Below are positions 26,634-36,007 of a DNA stretch of 64,000 bases, piece after piece. The notes below the pieces were generated by a model. It did no database searches and was not told where the DNA came from. It saw nothing but the letters and a program-made list of their open reading frames with translations. A program made the translations under genes and the position numbers. The DNA lies in the NCBI GenBank assembly GCA_964400655.1, contig CAYNVN010000121.1:28772-92771 (forward strand). Direction: 5' to 3'. Every line of letters starts with the position of its first letter. The first letter of the stretch is position 1. Source of the DNA: B16-G9 sp964400655. Its GTDB lineage: Bacteria > Bacteroidota > Bacteroidia > Bacteroidales > F082.

Positions 26634-29312
26634 TTAGTAATCTCTGAAATCTTTCTTTTTATTAAGTTTCAGATCCTGAAGAATAGCAGCCTTCACATTT
26701 ATGGAAAAATTCCAACTTTTGCGTGGCCCGAAAGGAATAACATTGAAGCTCATTTCCCAGCAATGCAGATCGCGATGTATGTTAAAAGAAGTAAGAGAAA
26801 TCTCATTATCGGTAAAATCCCAACCCGTTCGAAAAGTAACTTTCCATTTTGGTGTAATATTAACCTGGCCGGAAAGCCCAAGCGTTTGAACAATCCTGTT
26901 TGTTGGTATTTTTTCGTAATTGATATACGCTATATTGGTGGTATAACTAAAATTATAGCTCAGATTAATGGACCAGGGAATGTTCCAATCGATATATTCG
27001 CTATGGTCGTTTAACGTTCCCACATCTTCACGGACATATTTCTCCTCTGTAATTATTTCACTTTTTTCCTCCTCATTTTTCCCCTTATCCTTTTTCTTTT
27101 TAAAATCTTTATCGCTTAGCCGCAGGCTGAGACTAAGTGCCCATGCAGTATTGGATTTTCTGAACAGCCTTTTGTTTTTTGTCCACTCAAGAGTATTGGT
27201 ACGCCTGCCGGCCGAGTCTAACGCATACGGGTCCCACAGCGAGCTGTATTTCAAATCAATATTTTTCCAAAGGGTTGTTCTTCCACTCATACTAAGGTAC
27301 GACATATTTACCGAATCCTTGGCAAGATCATAATTACCATTAATGGTAAAGCTCTTTATCAGGGTAATTTTTTTCATACCTGTGACAGTATCTTTGCGTG
27401 ATCTCACCTTAATTTCCAGGTTATTTCCAAAATTAAAACCTATTTGTCCCGACTTATACTGAGGCGGCGAACCATATAAAAACCCCTGATACTTTGAATA
27501 GGAATGCTCTTCGCCTTCGCCATCAATATAAGAGTCGTAATATCCCCATGTTGAGTTTCCGAAATCCGGCACATAATTAAATGTTATGGAGGGCGTAAAA
27601 ACATGACGAACAGCCTTTAACGGCCCTTTTTTAAATCGCAGCATTCCGTAAACCTTGGTGGAAAGGCTGCTGCTTACGTTAAAATCGAACGTATTGTTAA
27701 ACCCCGCTATGGTATCTTTGGCAACATATCCCACGATGGTATCGTTTCCGTTAATAATGGTATCGTTAACCCAATATTGATCAACCTGTTGCGAATACAT
27801 TCTGTCGGTAACGGTTAGCGAGTTACTCCATGTAAAATATTTAAACAGTTTTACGGGGAGTCTGACAGGTAACTTATGTATTACTCCGTTTTGCATATTG
27901 CGTTGATAAGCCTGCTCGGTAAAAACCAGCGAATCGTAGGTATTAACCACATTTTTCCCGTTAACCGAATAGGTGATACTCAAATCTTCGTAGAATCGTT
28001 TTTTACCGGTTCTGTTCTTTTTCCGCAAAGGATAAAAAGTATTTACATTAAAAGTAAGCTCCGGCAAAGTAATCTGCACCACATGAGTTTTGGTGTTTTG
28101 CCGGTGACTTCCGTTGGCGGTTAAATAATATTTACCTGCCCAGCTGGTTTGGTATGAAACGCTCGACTGGAACTCGTTGGAAAGATAGTCGTTAAGATCA
28201 ACAGAATTATACTTAATAAAATTGGAGGTTACAATGTTAACATTGGCATTGAACCTGCTGTTAGGGCGGGCCTTTGCATCTTGTGAGTGCGTCCACCGTA
28301 TTCTGAAGTCATTGCTTTTTTGATAGTCGGGCGAATACTTATCGCTTATAATATTAACCGCATATTGCACTGCAAACGAGCCACTGAATTTATACCGTTT
28401 TTTATAACGAAAAGTCGGTTTTATGGCCCAGCTTCCTCTTGAATAGATATCGCCAATCATTTTCAGGTCCATATAATCGTTTATGTGCCAATAGTACCCG
28501 CCTCCTTCGAGGTAAAACCCGCGATTGGCCGATTCACCATAACTTGGAATCACAATTCCCGACCGCTGGCGACTGTTGTTTGGAAACATCCCGAAAGGTA
28601 TGGCCAGCGGTGTTGGCACACCTTCTATTTCCATGTAGGCAGGCCCCGTTACAATTTTGTTATCGGGAATAACCCTCGCTTTTTTAAACTTAAACCTGAA
28701 ATGGGGATGATCTTCAAGGTTACAGGTTGTATATGAACCATGCAGAAGGTTGATTGAATTATCAGGTAATTTTTTAACCCGTCCTCCGGCCAAAAACCCC
28801 TGTGCATCCTCGGTAAAGATGCTGTAAATATAGCCTTTGCCCGAATCAAAATTATACTCAATGGTATCGGCTTTAAAGGTTTGCCCGCCCTGTGTAAATA
28901 CAGGCCTGCCCTGCTGCTTTCCCGTTGAATCGATAACCCCGTATGCCACAACGGTATTATTGTTAAAGTTAACCTCAATGCGGGCTGCTTTCAAATCAAT
29001 ATCTTCATATTTAATTTCTGCATTACCATACAAAAAAACCTTTTTACTTAAAATATCCTGCACAATGGAGTCGGTGGCCGTTCGTTCAACCTTTGCATCA
29101 ATTTTGGAGTGAGTTTGCGTAAAATTAGTACTGTCAATTAAAACGGAATCCTTTTTTATGATTGCCGTATCTCCGGCAGGATTAAGGGTATCGGCAACAA
29201 TTTCCGGAAATCCATACACCATTTTTGCCGAAACACCGTTACCATACCAGGTTATCGTTAGTAATAACCAAAGCCATGTTAATAATTTACCTGAAGATGA
29301 CCTTTTCGTCAA
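26634..29312 (-). CDS. lptD: LPS-assembly outer membrane protein LptD, Bacteroidota type
   Basis: A large outer-membrane beta-barrel that inserts LPS into the outer leaflet, and the partner of the Lpt bridge. An OstA-like jellyroll near the N-terminus (KKVFLYGNAEIKYEDIDLKA, then further strand repeats) is followed by a long C-terminal barrel with AIPFGMFPNNSRQRSGIVIP, a segment typical of this family. The upstream frame reaches 29402, but a -7 box at 29357-29364 lies inside it. I therefore start at TTG 29310-29312, giving MTKRSSSGK followed by a hydrophobic signal peptide ending VSA. Other non-ATG starts nearby cannot be excluded. It is divergent from the amidase gene. Confidence 0.86.
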   Translation of the reverse strand: MTKRSSSGKLLTWLWLLLTITWYGNGVSAKMVYGFPEIVADTLNPAGDTAIIKKDSVLIDSTNFTQTHSKIDAKVERTATDSIVQDILSKKVFLYGNAEIKYEDIDLKAARIEVNFNNNTVVAYGVIDSTGKQQGRPVFTQGGQTFKADTIEYNFDSGKGYIYSIFTEDAQGFLAGGRVKKLPDNSINLLHGSYTTCNLEDHPHFRFKFKKARVIPDNKIVTGPAYMEIEGVPTPLAIPFGMFPNNSRQRSGIVIPSYGESANRGFYLEGGGYYWHINDYMDLKMIGDIYSRGSWAIKPTFRYKKRYKFSGSFAVQYAVNIISDKYSPDYQKSNDFRIRWTHSQDAKARPNSRFNANVNIVTSNFIKYNSVDLNDYLSNEFQSSVSYQTSWAGKYYLTANGSHRQNTKTHVVQITLPELTFNVNTFYPLRKKNRTGKKRFYEDLSITYSVNGKNVVNTYDSLVFTEQAYQRNMQNGVIHKLPVRLPVKLFKYFTWSNSLTVTDRMYSQQVDQYWVNDTIINGNDTIVGYVAKDTIAGFNNTFDFNVSSSLSTKVYGMLRFKKGPLKAVRHVFTPSITFNYVPDFGNSTWGYYDSYIDGEGEEHSYSKYQGFLYGSPPQYKSGQIGFNFGNNLEIKVRSRKDTVTGMKKITLIKSFTINGNYDLAKDSVNMSYLSMSGRTTLWKNIDLKYSSLWDPYALDSAGRRTNTLEWTKNKRLFRKSNTAWALSLSLRLSDKDFKKKKDKGKNEEEKSEIITEEKYVREDVGTLNDHSEYIDWNIPWSINLSYNFSYTTNIAYINYEKIPTNRIVQTLGLSGQVNITPKWKVTFRTGWDFTDNEISLTSFNIHRDLHCWEMSFNVIPFGPRKSWNFSINVKAAILQDLKLNKKKDFRDY

Positions 29313-29356
29313 TTGGATTGATTTACTTTTGTTAATGGCAAATACCTTTATTTGTG

Positions 29357-29364
29357 CAAATATA
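29357..29364 (-). promoter_or_regulatory. -7 promoter box (TATATTTG) for lptD
   Basis: This exact TAnnTTTG match on the minus strand lies 44 bases before the chosen TTG. The divergent amidase begins 24 bases away on the other strand. Confidence 0.5.
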
Positions 29365-29387
29365 ATTTCTAATTTGATACCATTAAT

Positions 29388-30800
29388 TTGAAACGGCTGC
29401 AATATATTGTTATTATCTTTTTGGTGACTTTTTCTTTGGAGTTGTTATGGGGTCAAACAACGGATAACAAAGGGAAAAAGATTACCACCATTGTTATTGA
29501 TGCCGGACACGGGGGAAGAGACCCGGGCGCTTTGGGCAAACACTCGCGTGAAAAAGATATTACCCTTGCCGTGGCCCTGAAAACAGGGAGGTATATCAAA
29601 GCCAATCTTCCGGATGTTAAGGTAATTTACACCCGTAACCGGGACAGGTTTGTGGAACTAAAAACCCGCGGACAGATAGCCAATAAAAACAATGCCGACC
29701 TGTTTATTTCAATACATTGCAATTCCAACAATTCACACGCTCCTTATGGTGCCGAAACATACGTACTGGGAAGCGACGACAAACGAAGCAACCGCAACAT
29801 GAAAGTAGCCATGCTCGAAAATGCCGCCATCCTGCTTGAAGACAACGCTAAAGACAACTACAACGGGTTTGATCCCAATTCACCCGAATCATACATCATC
29901 TTTTCGTTAAAACAAAACGATTACAAACAGGAGCAAAGCCTTGTGCTGGCACAAAAAATTCAAAGCCAGTTTAAAAACCGGGCAGGAAGAAAAGACAGGG
30001 GTGTTCATCAGGCGGGATTTTTGGTACTGGCAGGCACCTACATGCCTTCGGTACTGGTTGAGCTGGGATACCTTAGTAACTATACCGAAGAAAAATTCCT
30101 GTTGTCGGACAAAGGTCAATCCTATCTTGCTTCGGCCATTTACCGTGCGGTAAAATCGTACAAACACGATTACGAACTGGAAAACAATGCCGGCAGCAGT
30201 GCTGCAAATAGAACAACGGCTAAAAAAGATAAACCGGCTAAAACGTCACCATCCCCCAAACCAAAACCTGCCACCTCCGGCATTGAATACAGGGTGCAAT
30301 TTTTTACTTCGGCAAAAAAGATTCCGCTTTCCGATAAACGTTTTGGCTCCATTCCCGAAAAGTCGGTTTATTATCATAATGGTTTGTACAAGTACACATC
30401 CGGTCATTTTAGCAATCAACAGGATGCCGAGACGCGGCGAAAAACCTTAAAAAACAAAGGCTACAACTCTTCATGGATAGTGCTGATGAAAAACGGTAAA
30501 CGATATACCGGAAACCCGCCGCCACCACCCGAAACATCCGGAACAAAAAACAAACTTACCACCCATACCGTTGAATACAGGGTTCAGTTTTACACTTCAC
30601 CGAGTAAAATTCCGATAACAAGTTCAAAGTTCAAAGGAGTTGAGCAGGTTGACGTATATTATCATAACGGACTTTACAAATATACTTCGGGGCATTACCC
30701 CTCGTTAAACCGGGCGGCAGCGCAGCAGTCAAAACTCCGTAAAAAAGGATTTACAGGAGCATTTGTTATAAAAATGAAAAACGGCAAAAGGTTGAATTAA
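29388..30800 (+). CDS. N-acetylmuramoyl-L-alanine amidase with two C-terminal SPOR-like repeats
   Basis: A secreted peptidoglycan amidase of 470 residues with a TTG start followed directly by a signal peptide (residues 1-22). The Amidase_3 zinc domain has H41 in DAGHGG, E55 in SREKDI, H110 in SIHCNS and catalytic E225 in LVELGYLS. After a lysine/proline-rich linker come two copies of a SPOR-like module (299-373 and 396-469), both with EYRVQF, YYHNGLYKYTSGH and MKNGKR. SPOR modules bind stripped glycan strands at division sites, so septal splitting of daughter cells is the likely role. Two tandem copies are slightly unusual. Confidence 0.92.
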   Translation: MKRLQYIVIIFLVTFSLELLWGQTTDNKGKKITTIVIDAGHGGRDPGALGKHSREKDITLAVALKTGRYIKANLPDVKVIYTRNRDRFVELKTRGQIANKNNADLFISIHCNSNNSHAPYGAETYVLGSDDKRSNRNMKVAMLENAAILLEDNAKDNYNGFDPNSPESYIIFSLKQNDYKQEQSLVLAQKIQSQFKNRAGRKDRGVHQAGFLVLAGTYMPSVLVELGYLSNYTEEKFLLSDKGQSYLASAIYRAVKSYKHDYELENNAGSSAANRTTAKKDKPAKTSPSPKPKPATSGIEYRVQFFTSAKKIPLSDKRFGSIPEKSVYYHNGLYKYTSGHFSNQQDAETRRKTLKNKGYNSSWIVLMKNGKRYTGNPPPPPETSGTKNKLTTHTVEYRVQFYTSPSKIPITSSKFKGVEQVDVYYHNGLYKYTSGHYPSLNRAAAQQSKLRKKGFTGAFVIKMKNGKRLN

Positions 30801-30901
30801 CACTCTCTATAATAAACTGACAAACCTTATAAATATAGATTTATCAAAGGTAAAAAGAAGATACAAACCCTGCTTGTTGTAAAACCGGCTTTGATTATTA
30901 C

Positions 30902-30909
30902 TATTTTTG
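30902..30909 (+). promoter_or_regulatory. -7 promoter box (TATTTTTG) before the MCE gene
   Basis: This exact TAnnTTTG match lies 69 bases before the GTG start. A weaker TAACTTTA at 30950-30957 is closer to the gene and could be used instead. Confidence 0.4.
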
Positions 30910-30977
30910 TTTTTTGATTTTTTAATAAAGTCCACTTAAACAAATTATCTAACTTTACACTTTAAAATAACGGCATC

Positions 30978-31925
30978 GTGAAAAGATCGAAACCATATTT
31001 AATAGGATTTACTTTTATTTTGGCCATCGTAATATTTGTTTGGGGGTTCAACTTTCTTAAAGGACGCGACCTGTTTAAAAAACAGGAATTTTTGTTTGCC
31101 CGATACAAAATGGTAAACGGCCTGGTTGCAGCCAAGCCGGTTTATATAAACGGATTACAGGTGGGACAGGTAAGCAGGCTCTATTTTGCCCCCGATATGT
31201 CGGGCGACATTATCGTGGAAATGGTTATTCAAAGCAAATTCCCCATCCCCAAAAACAGTGTTGCACATATTTTTAGTGCCGACCTGATGGGCTCCAAATC
31301 CATTGAATTACATTTGGGCGACTCAAAAGAGATTGCCCAAAGCGGCGATACTTTATTAACCAGCGTAGAAGGCTCCATAATGGAGTCGGTCAACAAACAG
31401 GTGGCACCGCTTAAAGCCAAAGCCGAAGTATTGATGAGCTCGGTTGATACCCTGATTGCAGCATTTAACACCGTATTAAACAAAAACACAACCGAAAACC
31501 TGAAAGCAAGCATCAAAGATATTACCACTACTTTCAGGAACCTTTCAAACACTACCAGCAACATTGACACCCTTGTGGAGGTAGAATCAAACCGACTGGC
31601 CAATATTCTTGCACATGTTGATTCGCTTACCGGTACGCTAAGTGATAACCGCGAAGACCTAAGTAAAATTATTATCAACTTCAGAAGCATTAGCGATTCG
31701 CTGGCAAAAACCGATTTTTTAAGCATTATCCAAAAAGCCGACTCGTCCATAAACAGTTTAAACCAAATTCTTGCTAAAATCAACGAAGGACAAGGAACGG
31801 CCGGCATGCTGATGAATAACGATTCGCTATACCGCGAACTGGATAAATCAGCCGAAGAATTAAATAAGTTATTAAAAGATATTAGGGAAAACCCTAAACG
31901 GTATGTAAAATTTTCGCTGTTTTAA
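30978..31925 (+). CDS. MCE (MlaD) domain lipid-transport protein
   Basis: A 315-residue inner-membrane protein with a GTG start. One N-terminal membrane helix (about 7-27) is followed by an MCE domain (about 36-118, containing VNGLVAAKPVYINGLQVGQV and SADLMGSKSIELHLG). A long periplasmic helical region follows. MCE proteins form hexameric rings that move phospholipids between the two membranes; MlaD is the E. coli example. The ABC permease and ATPase that should work with it (MlaE/MlaF) are not adjacent. The gene lies between the amidase and the convergent GNAT gene. Confidence 0.9.
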   Translation: MKRSKPYLIGFTFILAIVIFVWGFNFLKGRDLFKKQEFLFARYKMVNGLVAAKPVYINGLQVGQVSRLYFAPDMSGDIIVEMVIQSKFPIPKNSVAHIFSADLMGSKSIELHLGDSKEIAQSGDTLLTSVEGSIMESVNKQVAPLKAKAEVLMSSVDTLIAAFNTVLNKNTTENLKASIKDITTTFRNLSNTTSNIDTLVEVESNRLANILAHVDSLTGTLSDNREDLSKIIINFRSISDSLAKTDFLSIIQKADSSINSLNQILAKINEGQGTAGMLMNNDSLYRELDKSAEELNKLLKDIRENPKRYVKFSLF

Positions 31926-31954
31926 CGCCGTCAGTATCTTTTAAAAATCATCAA

Positions 31955-33079
31955 CTAAAATTTGTACTGATAGATTCTGTACTTTTTGTACATCTCGGCA
32001 TTAATATTTTTTAAAGCGCGGTTCATCATGATATTATCTTCCAATATCCAGCTTGCTTCTCCCGTATAGTAGCCTCTTTTGGTTCCGTTATGAAATGTTT
32101 TTGCATACATACAGGCATCGATACCGGTTTTACGATAATTCTCCAAAATACCAAGTGTTAATACTCTTACACTTTTTACTTTTTTCTTAAAATTGATAAG
32201 TTTCAGGAAATTAAACGGAAAAAGTTTACCGTTTCTTATCTTTATAAATATTTCGTTAATATTCGGTATTGTGGCCGAAAAAGCCACGGGTTTTCCGTTA
32301 TCCTCAACCATAAATACCAAATCGGGGGTAGTAATCATTTTTAACTCTTTTACCAAAGCATCAAACTCTTCCACGGTCATGGGAATAAATCCCCAATTAT
32401 CTTTCCATGCTTCATTGTATATGTACCGAATTTTAGGAATTTCCTCCTTCATATTATTAAAATCAACCTGCCGGATGATGATCCCCTGCGATTTCAGCCG
32501 TTCCTCAATTTTGGCACTCAAACTCAACATCCGCTCCGGAATCTCCTTATGACGCAGATACCAGGCAAACAAATCCATTCGTTTTTCCAGTCCGTAATCA
32601 AGGAAAAGGCTATCGTAATACGCTTTGTTGTGGGTCATCATAACAAACGGTGGTGTATCAAAACCTTCTACCAACGTACCACATGGATCGTTGGTTGACG
32701 GATTCATGGGGCCGTACATACCATCCACCCCTTTATCTTTTAGCCAGGCAACGGCCGTATCAAATAACGCTTTGGCAACCTCTTTATCTTCAACAGATTC
32801 AAAAAATCCGAAAAAACCATAATTCTCTTTCCAGTGGTCAACATAGGCCTGATTGGTAATGGCCGCTATCCTACCAACAACCTCCCCGTTACCATTAGTT
32901 GCAATAAAATACTCTGCTTCACCATGCTTAAAAAAAGGATTCTTCTTTTTATCCAGTGTCTCTTTGGTCATAAGCCTGAGTTCAGGAACATAATTCTTAT
33001 CATCTTTATAATGATTGTAAGGAAAATCAATAAATTTCTTTATCCCCTTTTTATCATTAACCTTTTGTACTGTTATCAT
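31955..33079 (-). CDS. GNAT-like acyltransferase, candidate ceramide-synthesis enzyme
   Basis: A 374-residue protein whose middle and C-terminal parts resemble the acetyltransferase (GNAT) fold. The first half has YFIATNGNGEVVGRIAAI, as in a GNAT beta-strand pair, and GPMNPSTNDPCGTLVEGFD. It is divergent from serine palmitoyltransferase, with both -7 boxes in the 140-base gap, so the two are probably co-regulated. Bacterial ceramide synthases known from Caulobacter are GNAT-like, which makes N-acylation of the sphingoid base an attractive guess. That function is inferred from neighbourhood and fold only. Confidence 0.7.
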   Translation of the reverse strand: MITVQKVNDKKGIKKFIDFPYNHYKDDKNYVPELRLMTKETLDKKKNPFFKHGEAEYFIATNGNGEVVGRIAAITNQAYVDHWKENYGFFGFFESVEDKEVAKALFDTAVAWLKDKGVDGMYGPMNPSTNDPCGTLVEGFDTPPFVMMTHNKAYYDSLFLDYGLEKRMDLFAWYLRHKEIPERMLSLSAKIEERLKSQGIIIRQVDFNNMKEEIPKIRYIYNEAWKDNWGFIPMTVEEFDALVKELKMITTPDLVFMVEDNGKPVAFSATIPNINEIFIKIRNGKLFPFNFLKLINFKKKVKSVRVLTLGILENYRKTGIDACMYAKTFHNGTKRGYYTGEASWILEDNIMMNRALKNINAEMYKKYRIYQYKF

Positions 33080-33104
33080 GGTAATTATTTTTTATTACAA
33101 CCTC

Positions 33105-33112
33105 CAAATTTA
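33105..33112 (-). promoter_or_regulatory. -7 promoter box (TAAATTTG) for the GNAT-like gene
   Basis: This exact TAnnTTTG match on the minus strand is 25 bases before the ATG at 33079. Confidence 0.55.
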
Positions 33113-33142
33113 ATATTTTCTCAATACTAATAAAATAATCGC

Positions 33143-33150
33143 TATTTTTG
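33143..33150 (+). promoter_or_regulatory. -7 promoter box (TATTTTTG) for serine palmitoyltransferase
   Basis: This exact TAnnTTTG match lies 69 bases upstream of the ATG, back to back with the GNAT promoter 30 bases away. Confidence 0.5.
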
Positions 33151-33219
33151 AACTCGAACAATATCCATGATAGATATTTTTAATTGATTTTCAATTATTA
33201 AAACAAAATAATTTATTTT

Positions 33220-34407
33220 ATGACCGAACTACAAAAGCGAGCCGCTGCCTATACCGAGCCACAAAAAGTTAAAGAGGCGGGAATTTATCCCTATTTCAGG
33301 GTACTTCAGTCGGGACAGGATAAAGAGGTGGTTATCGACGGAAAAAAGGTGTTGATGTTTGGTTCAAATAACTATCTGGGACTAACCAGTCATCCTCGCA
33401 TTAAAGAAGCGGCCATTGCGGCCATAAAAAAATACGGATCGGGAACTGCAGGCTCCCGTTTTCTGAACGGAACACTTGATATCCATCTGGAACTGGAAGA
33501 AAAACTCGCAAAATTTGTGGGTAAAGACGAAGCCATTACCTATTCAACGGGGTTTCAAACCAACCTCGGTGTAATTTCAGGAATTATCGGACGAAACGAC
33601 TGCATCATCATTGATGAACAGGATCATGCTTCACTTATTGACGGCACTCGTTTGTCGTTTGGAAAAGTATATAAATACAAGCACAACGACATGGAGTCGC
33701 TGGAAAAGGTACTGATTCGTCAAAACAACTATGCTCTTAAGCTGATTATTCTGGATGGCATCTTCAGCATGGAAGGCGACATTGCCCGTTTAGATGAGGT
33801 GGTAAGACTTGCCGAAAAATATAATGCTTCTATTTTGGTTGATGATGCACATGGCTTGGGTGTTTTGGGCGAAAGAGGAAAAGGCACCGCTAATCACTTC
33901 GGTGTAACCGATAAAGTAGAGATGATTACCGGAACTTTTAGCAAATCGCTTGCTACGGTGGGGGGATTTGTTGCCGGTTCAAAGGAGATAATCAACGTAT
34001 TGCGCCATGTTTCACGAAGTTTTATTTTTAGTGCCAGTTTGCCACCGGCTTCAACGGCATCGGTAATTGCCGCACTGGAACTAATTGAAGAACAGCCCGA
34101 AATAGTTGACAACCTTTGGAAAAACGCCAACCTTTCCATTAAACTATTTAACCATTACGGCATTGACATCGGTAATTCAGAAACCCCAATCATTCCGGTT
34201 TATATCCGCGATAACGAAAAAACGTTTTACATAACAAAACTGTTACTGGAAGAGGGTATTTTTGTCAATCCGGTTATTTCGCCGGCAGTACCACCCGAGC
34301 ACTCGCTGCTTCGTTTCTCGCTGATGGCAACCCACTCAACCGAAGAAATTGAATATACCATAGAAAAAATTTACAAAACGGGTAAAAAAATCGGTTTGTT
34401 TGATTAG
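33220..34407 (+). CDS. spt: Serine palmitoyltransferase (alpha-oxoamine synthase family)
   Basis: This enzyme condenses L-serine with palmitoyl-CoA to 3-ketosphinganine, the first step of sphingolipid synthesis, as in Bacteroidota. The 395-residue PLP enzyme has H136 in DEQDHASLIDG, D208 and H211 in LVDDAHGLGVLGE, and the PLP lysine K242 in TGTFSKSLATVGGF. The serine-rich TFSKS context resembles serine palmitoyltransferases, while the related biotin and glycine/acyl-CoA enzymes usually have other residues there. AGSRFLNGTLDIHLELE is also typical. The alternatives (8-amino-7-oxononanoate synthase, glycine C-acetyltransferase) are less likely given the GNAT neighbour. Confidence 0.85.
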   Translation: MTELQKRAAAYTEPQKVKEAGIYPYFRVLQSGQDKEVVIDGKKVLMFGSNNYLGLTSHPRIKEAAIAAIKKYGSGTAGSRFLNGTLDIHLELEEKLAKFVGKDEAITYSTGFQTNLGVISGIIGRNDCIIIDEQDHASLIDGTRLSFGKVYKYKHNDMESLEKVLIRQNNYALKLIILDGIFSMEGDIARLDEVVRLAEKYNASILVDDAHGLGVLGERGKGTANHFGVTDKVEMITGTFSKSLATVGGFVAGSKEIINVLRHVSRSFIFSASLPPASTASVIAALELIEEQPEIVDNLWKNANLSIKLFNHYGIDIGNSETPIIPVYIRDNEKTFYITKLLLEEGIFVNPVISPAVPPEHSLLRFSLMATHSTEEIEYTIEKIYKTGKKIGLFD

Positions 34408-34489
34408 CAGGTAAAAGTGTCTAAAGTGTAATGTCAGTGCCCGTAATACATTGACCACTCTTTTTATGATAAAAACAGGGAAAAGGTAT

Positions 34490-35953
34490 TTAATACCGAT
34501 AACTAAGCGTTAAAACAGCCTGATAATCTTTTTCGTTGATTTTTGAGGGTGCAGTATAAAAGTTTTCGGAGGTATAAAGATAATAATCGCTTTTTTTATT
34601 CCCGTACACAAAAGCAAAATCAACACTAAAACCGTTATAACTATAACCAATCCCTCCGGTAAAATACTGTTTTTGGCCGTCGTTTAAATTGTTTTGATAC
34701 GGACTTGCATAAAGTGCATAACCGCCTCTGAAGCTAAAAACACCTGCCCGTATTTCAACACCGCCTCTAAAATTGCTTGTGCCCGTGTAATAATTTTGGA
34801 TATCGGCATTGGTTCCCGAGGCATAGTCAACCCCGTTGGCTTTAAATTTGGCTGTCGAATAATCAACATACTCATATTCAAAAGTAAAAAATCCGTATTT
34901 CTTAAAAACAAGGGCAACATCACCGATAAAACGCATCGGAGTGTGCAGTTTATAATCAAACAAACCGTCGGGAGAGGAATGGCTGAAACTGTTCCATTCC
35001 AAATCGGAGTTAAAAATGGTGTACCACCTGTCGGTTAACGAATACCATGTGGGAGAGTGATAGGCCCCTCCAATGCGCAGCCAGTCGGTTGGCCGGTAGA
35101 TCAAACCTACTTTAACATTGAATCCTATTCCCGTAGTCTCCAGATATTCATACATCGACCATGAAGAAAAATAGGGAATAGTATCCATTACATCCGATTC
35201 GCTGTAAGTTGTTTGTCTGAAATACCTTGTGTAAGGCATGCCAAGGGTTAATCCGAAATAGAGTTTATCATCAAAATTAGCTCCAAAGGAAAAGTCGTAC
35301 TCATTGGTTGAGCCTCTGCTTGCCACAATTTCCTTTTGAAGAGTACCGGCAAAAGGAACCGGTGTATAATACAAATCCGTATATCCCGGAATGGTATCAA
35401 GAAGCACCGTCCACCATGCAGGCGTTAAATCGTAAGAGTACCATCCGTTTTTATCATTTTCAATATCGCCGTAATACGTACCGTCGGCTTGCTCCAAAAA
35501 GACATCAAGTTTGGAGTTATCACCGTTTTTACCGATAATTGTCCGGTTGGTATTGAAATTATTCAGCCTGTTAAAACCAAAGGCAAATTGCATATATTTT
35601 AATCCTGCAGCATTATGTCCCGGTCTTGCCGTTGAAACAACGCCAAAGTTGCTCAGGTCAAAAACGGTTCTTGTATCTTCGGCACTACTTCCGTAATAAA
35701 GGGCCGATGTGTTTCGTGTAAAAACTTCGGGTGTAATGCTGTATTCGTCTTTGCGATAGAGGCCCAGTCCGGCCGGATTGGTTGTTAGTGTGGAAAGGTC
35801 GGACCCCAAAGCACCGAAAGCACTTCCCACTGCCATATTTCTTGCCGTTCCCTGATAGTATTGTTGTGAAATCCTTAGTGCATCGCTGGCATATTGTGAA
35901 TATGCAGACGTTGCTAACACAATTATTACAGATATGAGGATAACTCGTTTCAT
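34490..35953 (-). CDS. Outer membrane protein, FadL/TodX-like porin
   Basis: A secreted 487-residue beta-barrel protein with a signal peptide (1-19) and the N-terminal family segment GTARNMAVGSAFGALGSD, followed by TNPAGLGLYR. This is the hallmark of the FadL/OmpP1 group of outer-membrane transporters of hydrophobic molecules, often annotated as hemin receptors in Bacteroidota. The rest consists of aromatic-rich strands, ending TLSYRY. A one-mismatch -7 element (TAACTTTC) lies upstream. The cargo cannot be predicted; fatty acids or aromatic compounds are usual for the family. Confidence 0.82.
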   Translation of the reverse strand: MKRVILISVIIVLATSAYSQYASDALRISQQYYQGTARNMAVGSAFGALGSDLSTLTTNPAGLGLYRKDEYSITPEVFTRNTSALYYGSSAEDTRTVFDLSNFGVVSTARPGHNAAGLKYMQFAFGFNRLNNFNTNRTIIGKNGDNSKLDVFLEQADGTYYGDIENDKNGWYSYDLTPAWWTVLLDTIPGYTDLYYTPVPFAGTLQKEIVASRGSTNEYDFSFGANFDDKLYFGLTLGMPYTRYFRQTTYSESDVMDTIPYFSSWSMYEYLETTGIGFNVKVGLIYRPTDWLRIGGAYHSPTWYSLTDRWYTIFNSDLEWNSFSHSSPDGLFDYKLHTPMRFIGDVALVFKKYGFFTFEYEYVDYSTAKFKANGVDYASGTNADIQNYYTGTSNFRGGVEIRAGVFSFRGGYALYASPYQNNLNDGQKQYFTGGIGYSYNGFSVDFAFVYGNKKSDYYLYTSENFYTAPSKINEKDYQAVLTLSYRY

Positions 35954-36007
35954 GCTGTTTTGTATGAAAGTTAAAAATTAGATTAATTAAGAAAAGGTGG
36001 TGCCGTT

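Noticed and set aside
33220..34407. Considered as 8-amino-7-oxononanoate synthase
   Set aside because: The TFSKS lysine context and the divergent GNAT-like neighbour favour serine palmitoyltransferase, and no biotin gene is nearby.
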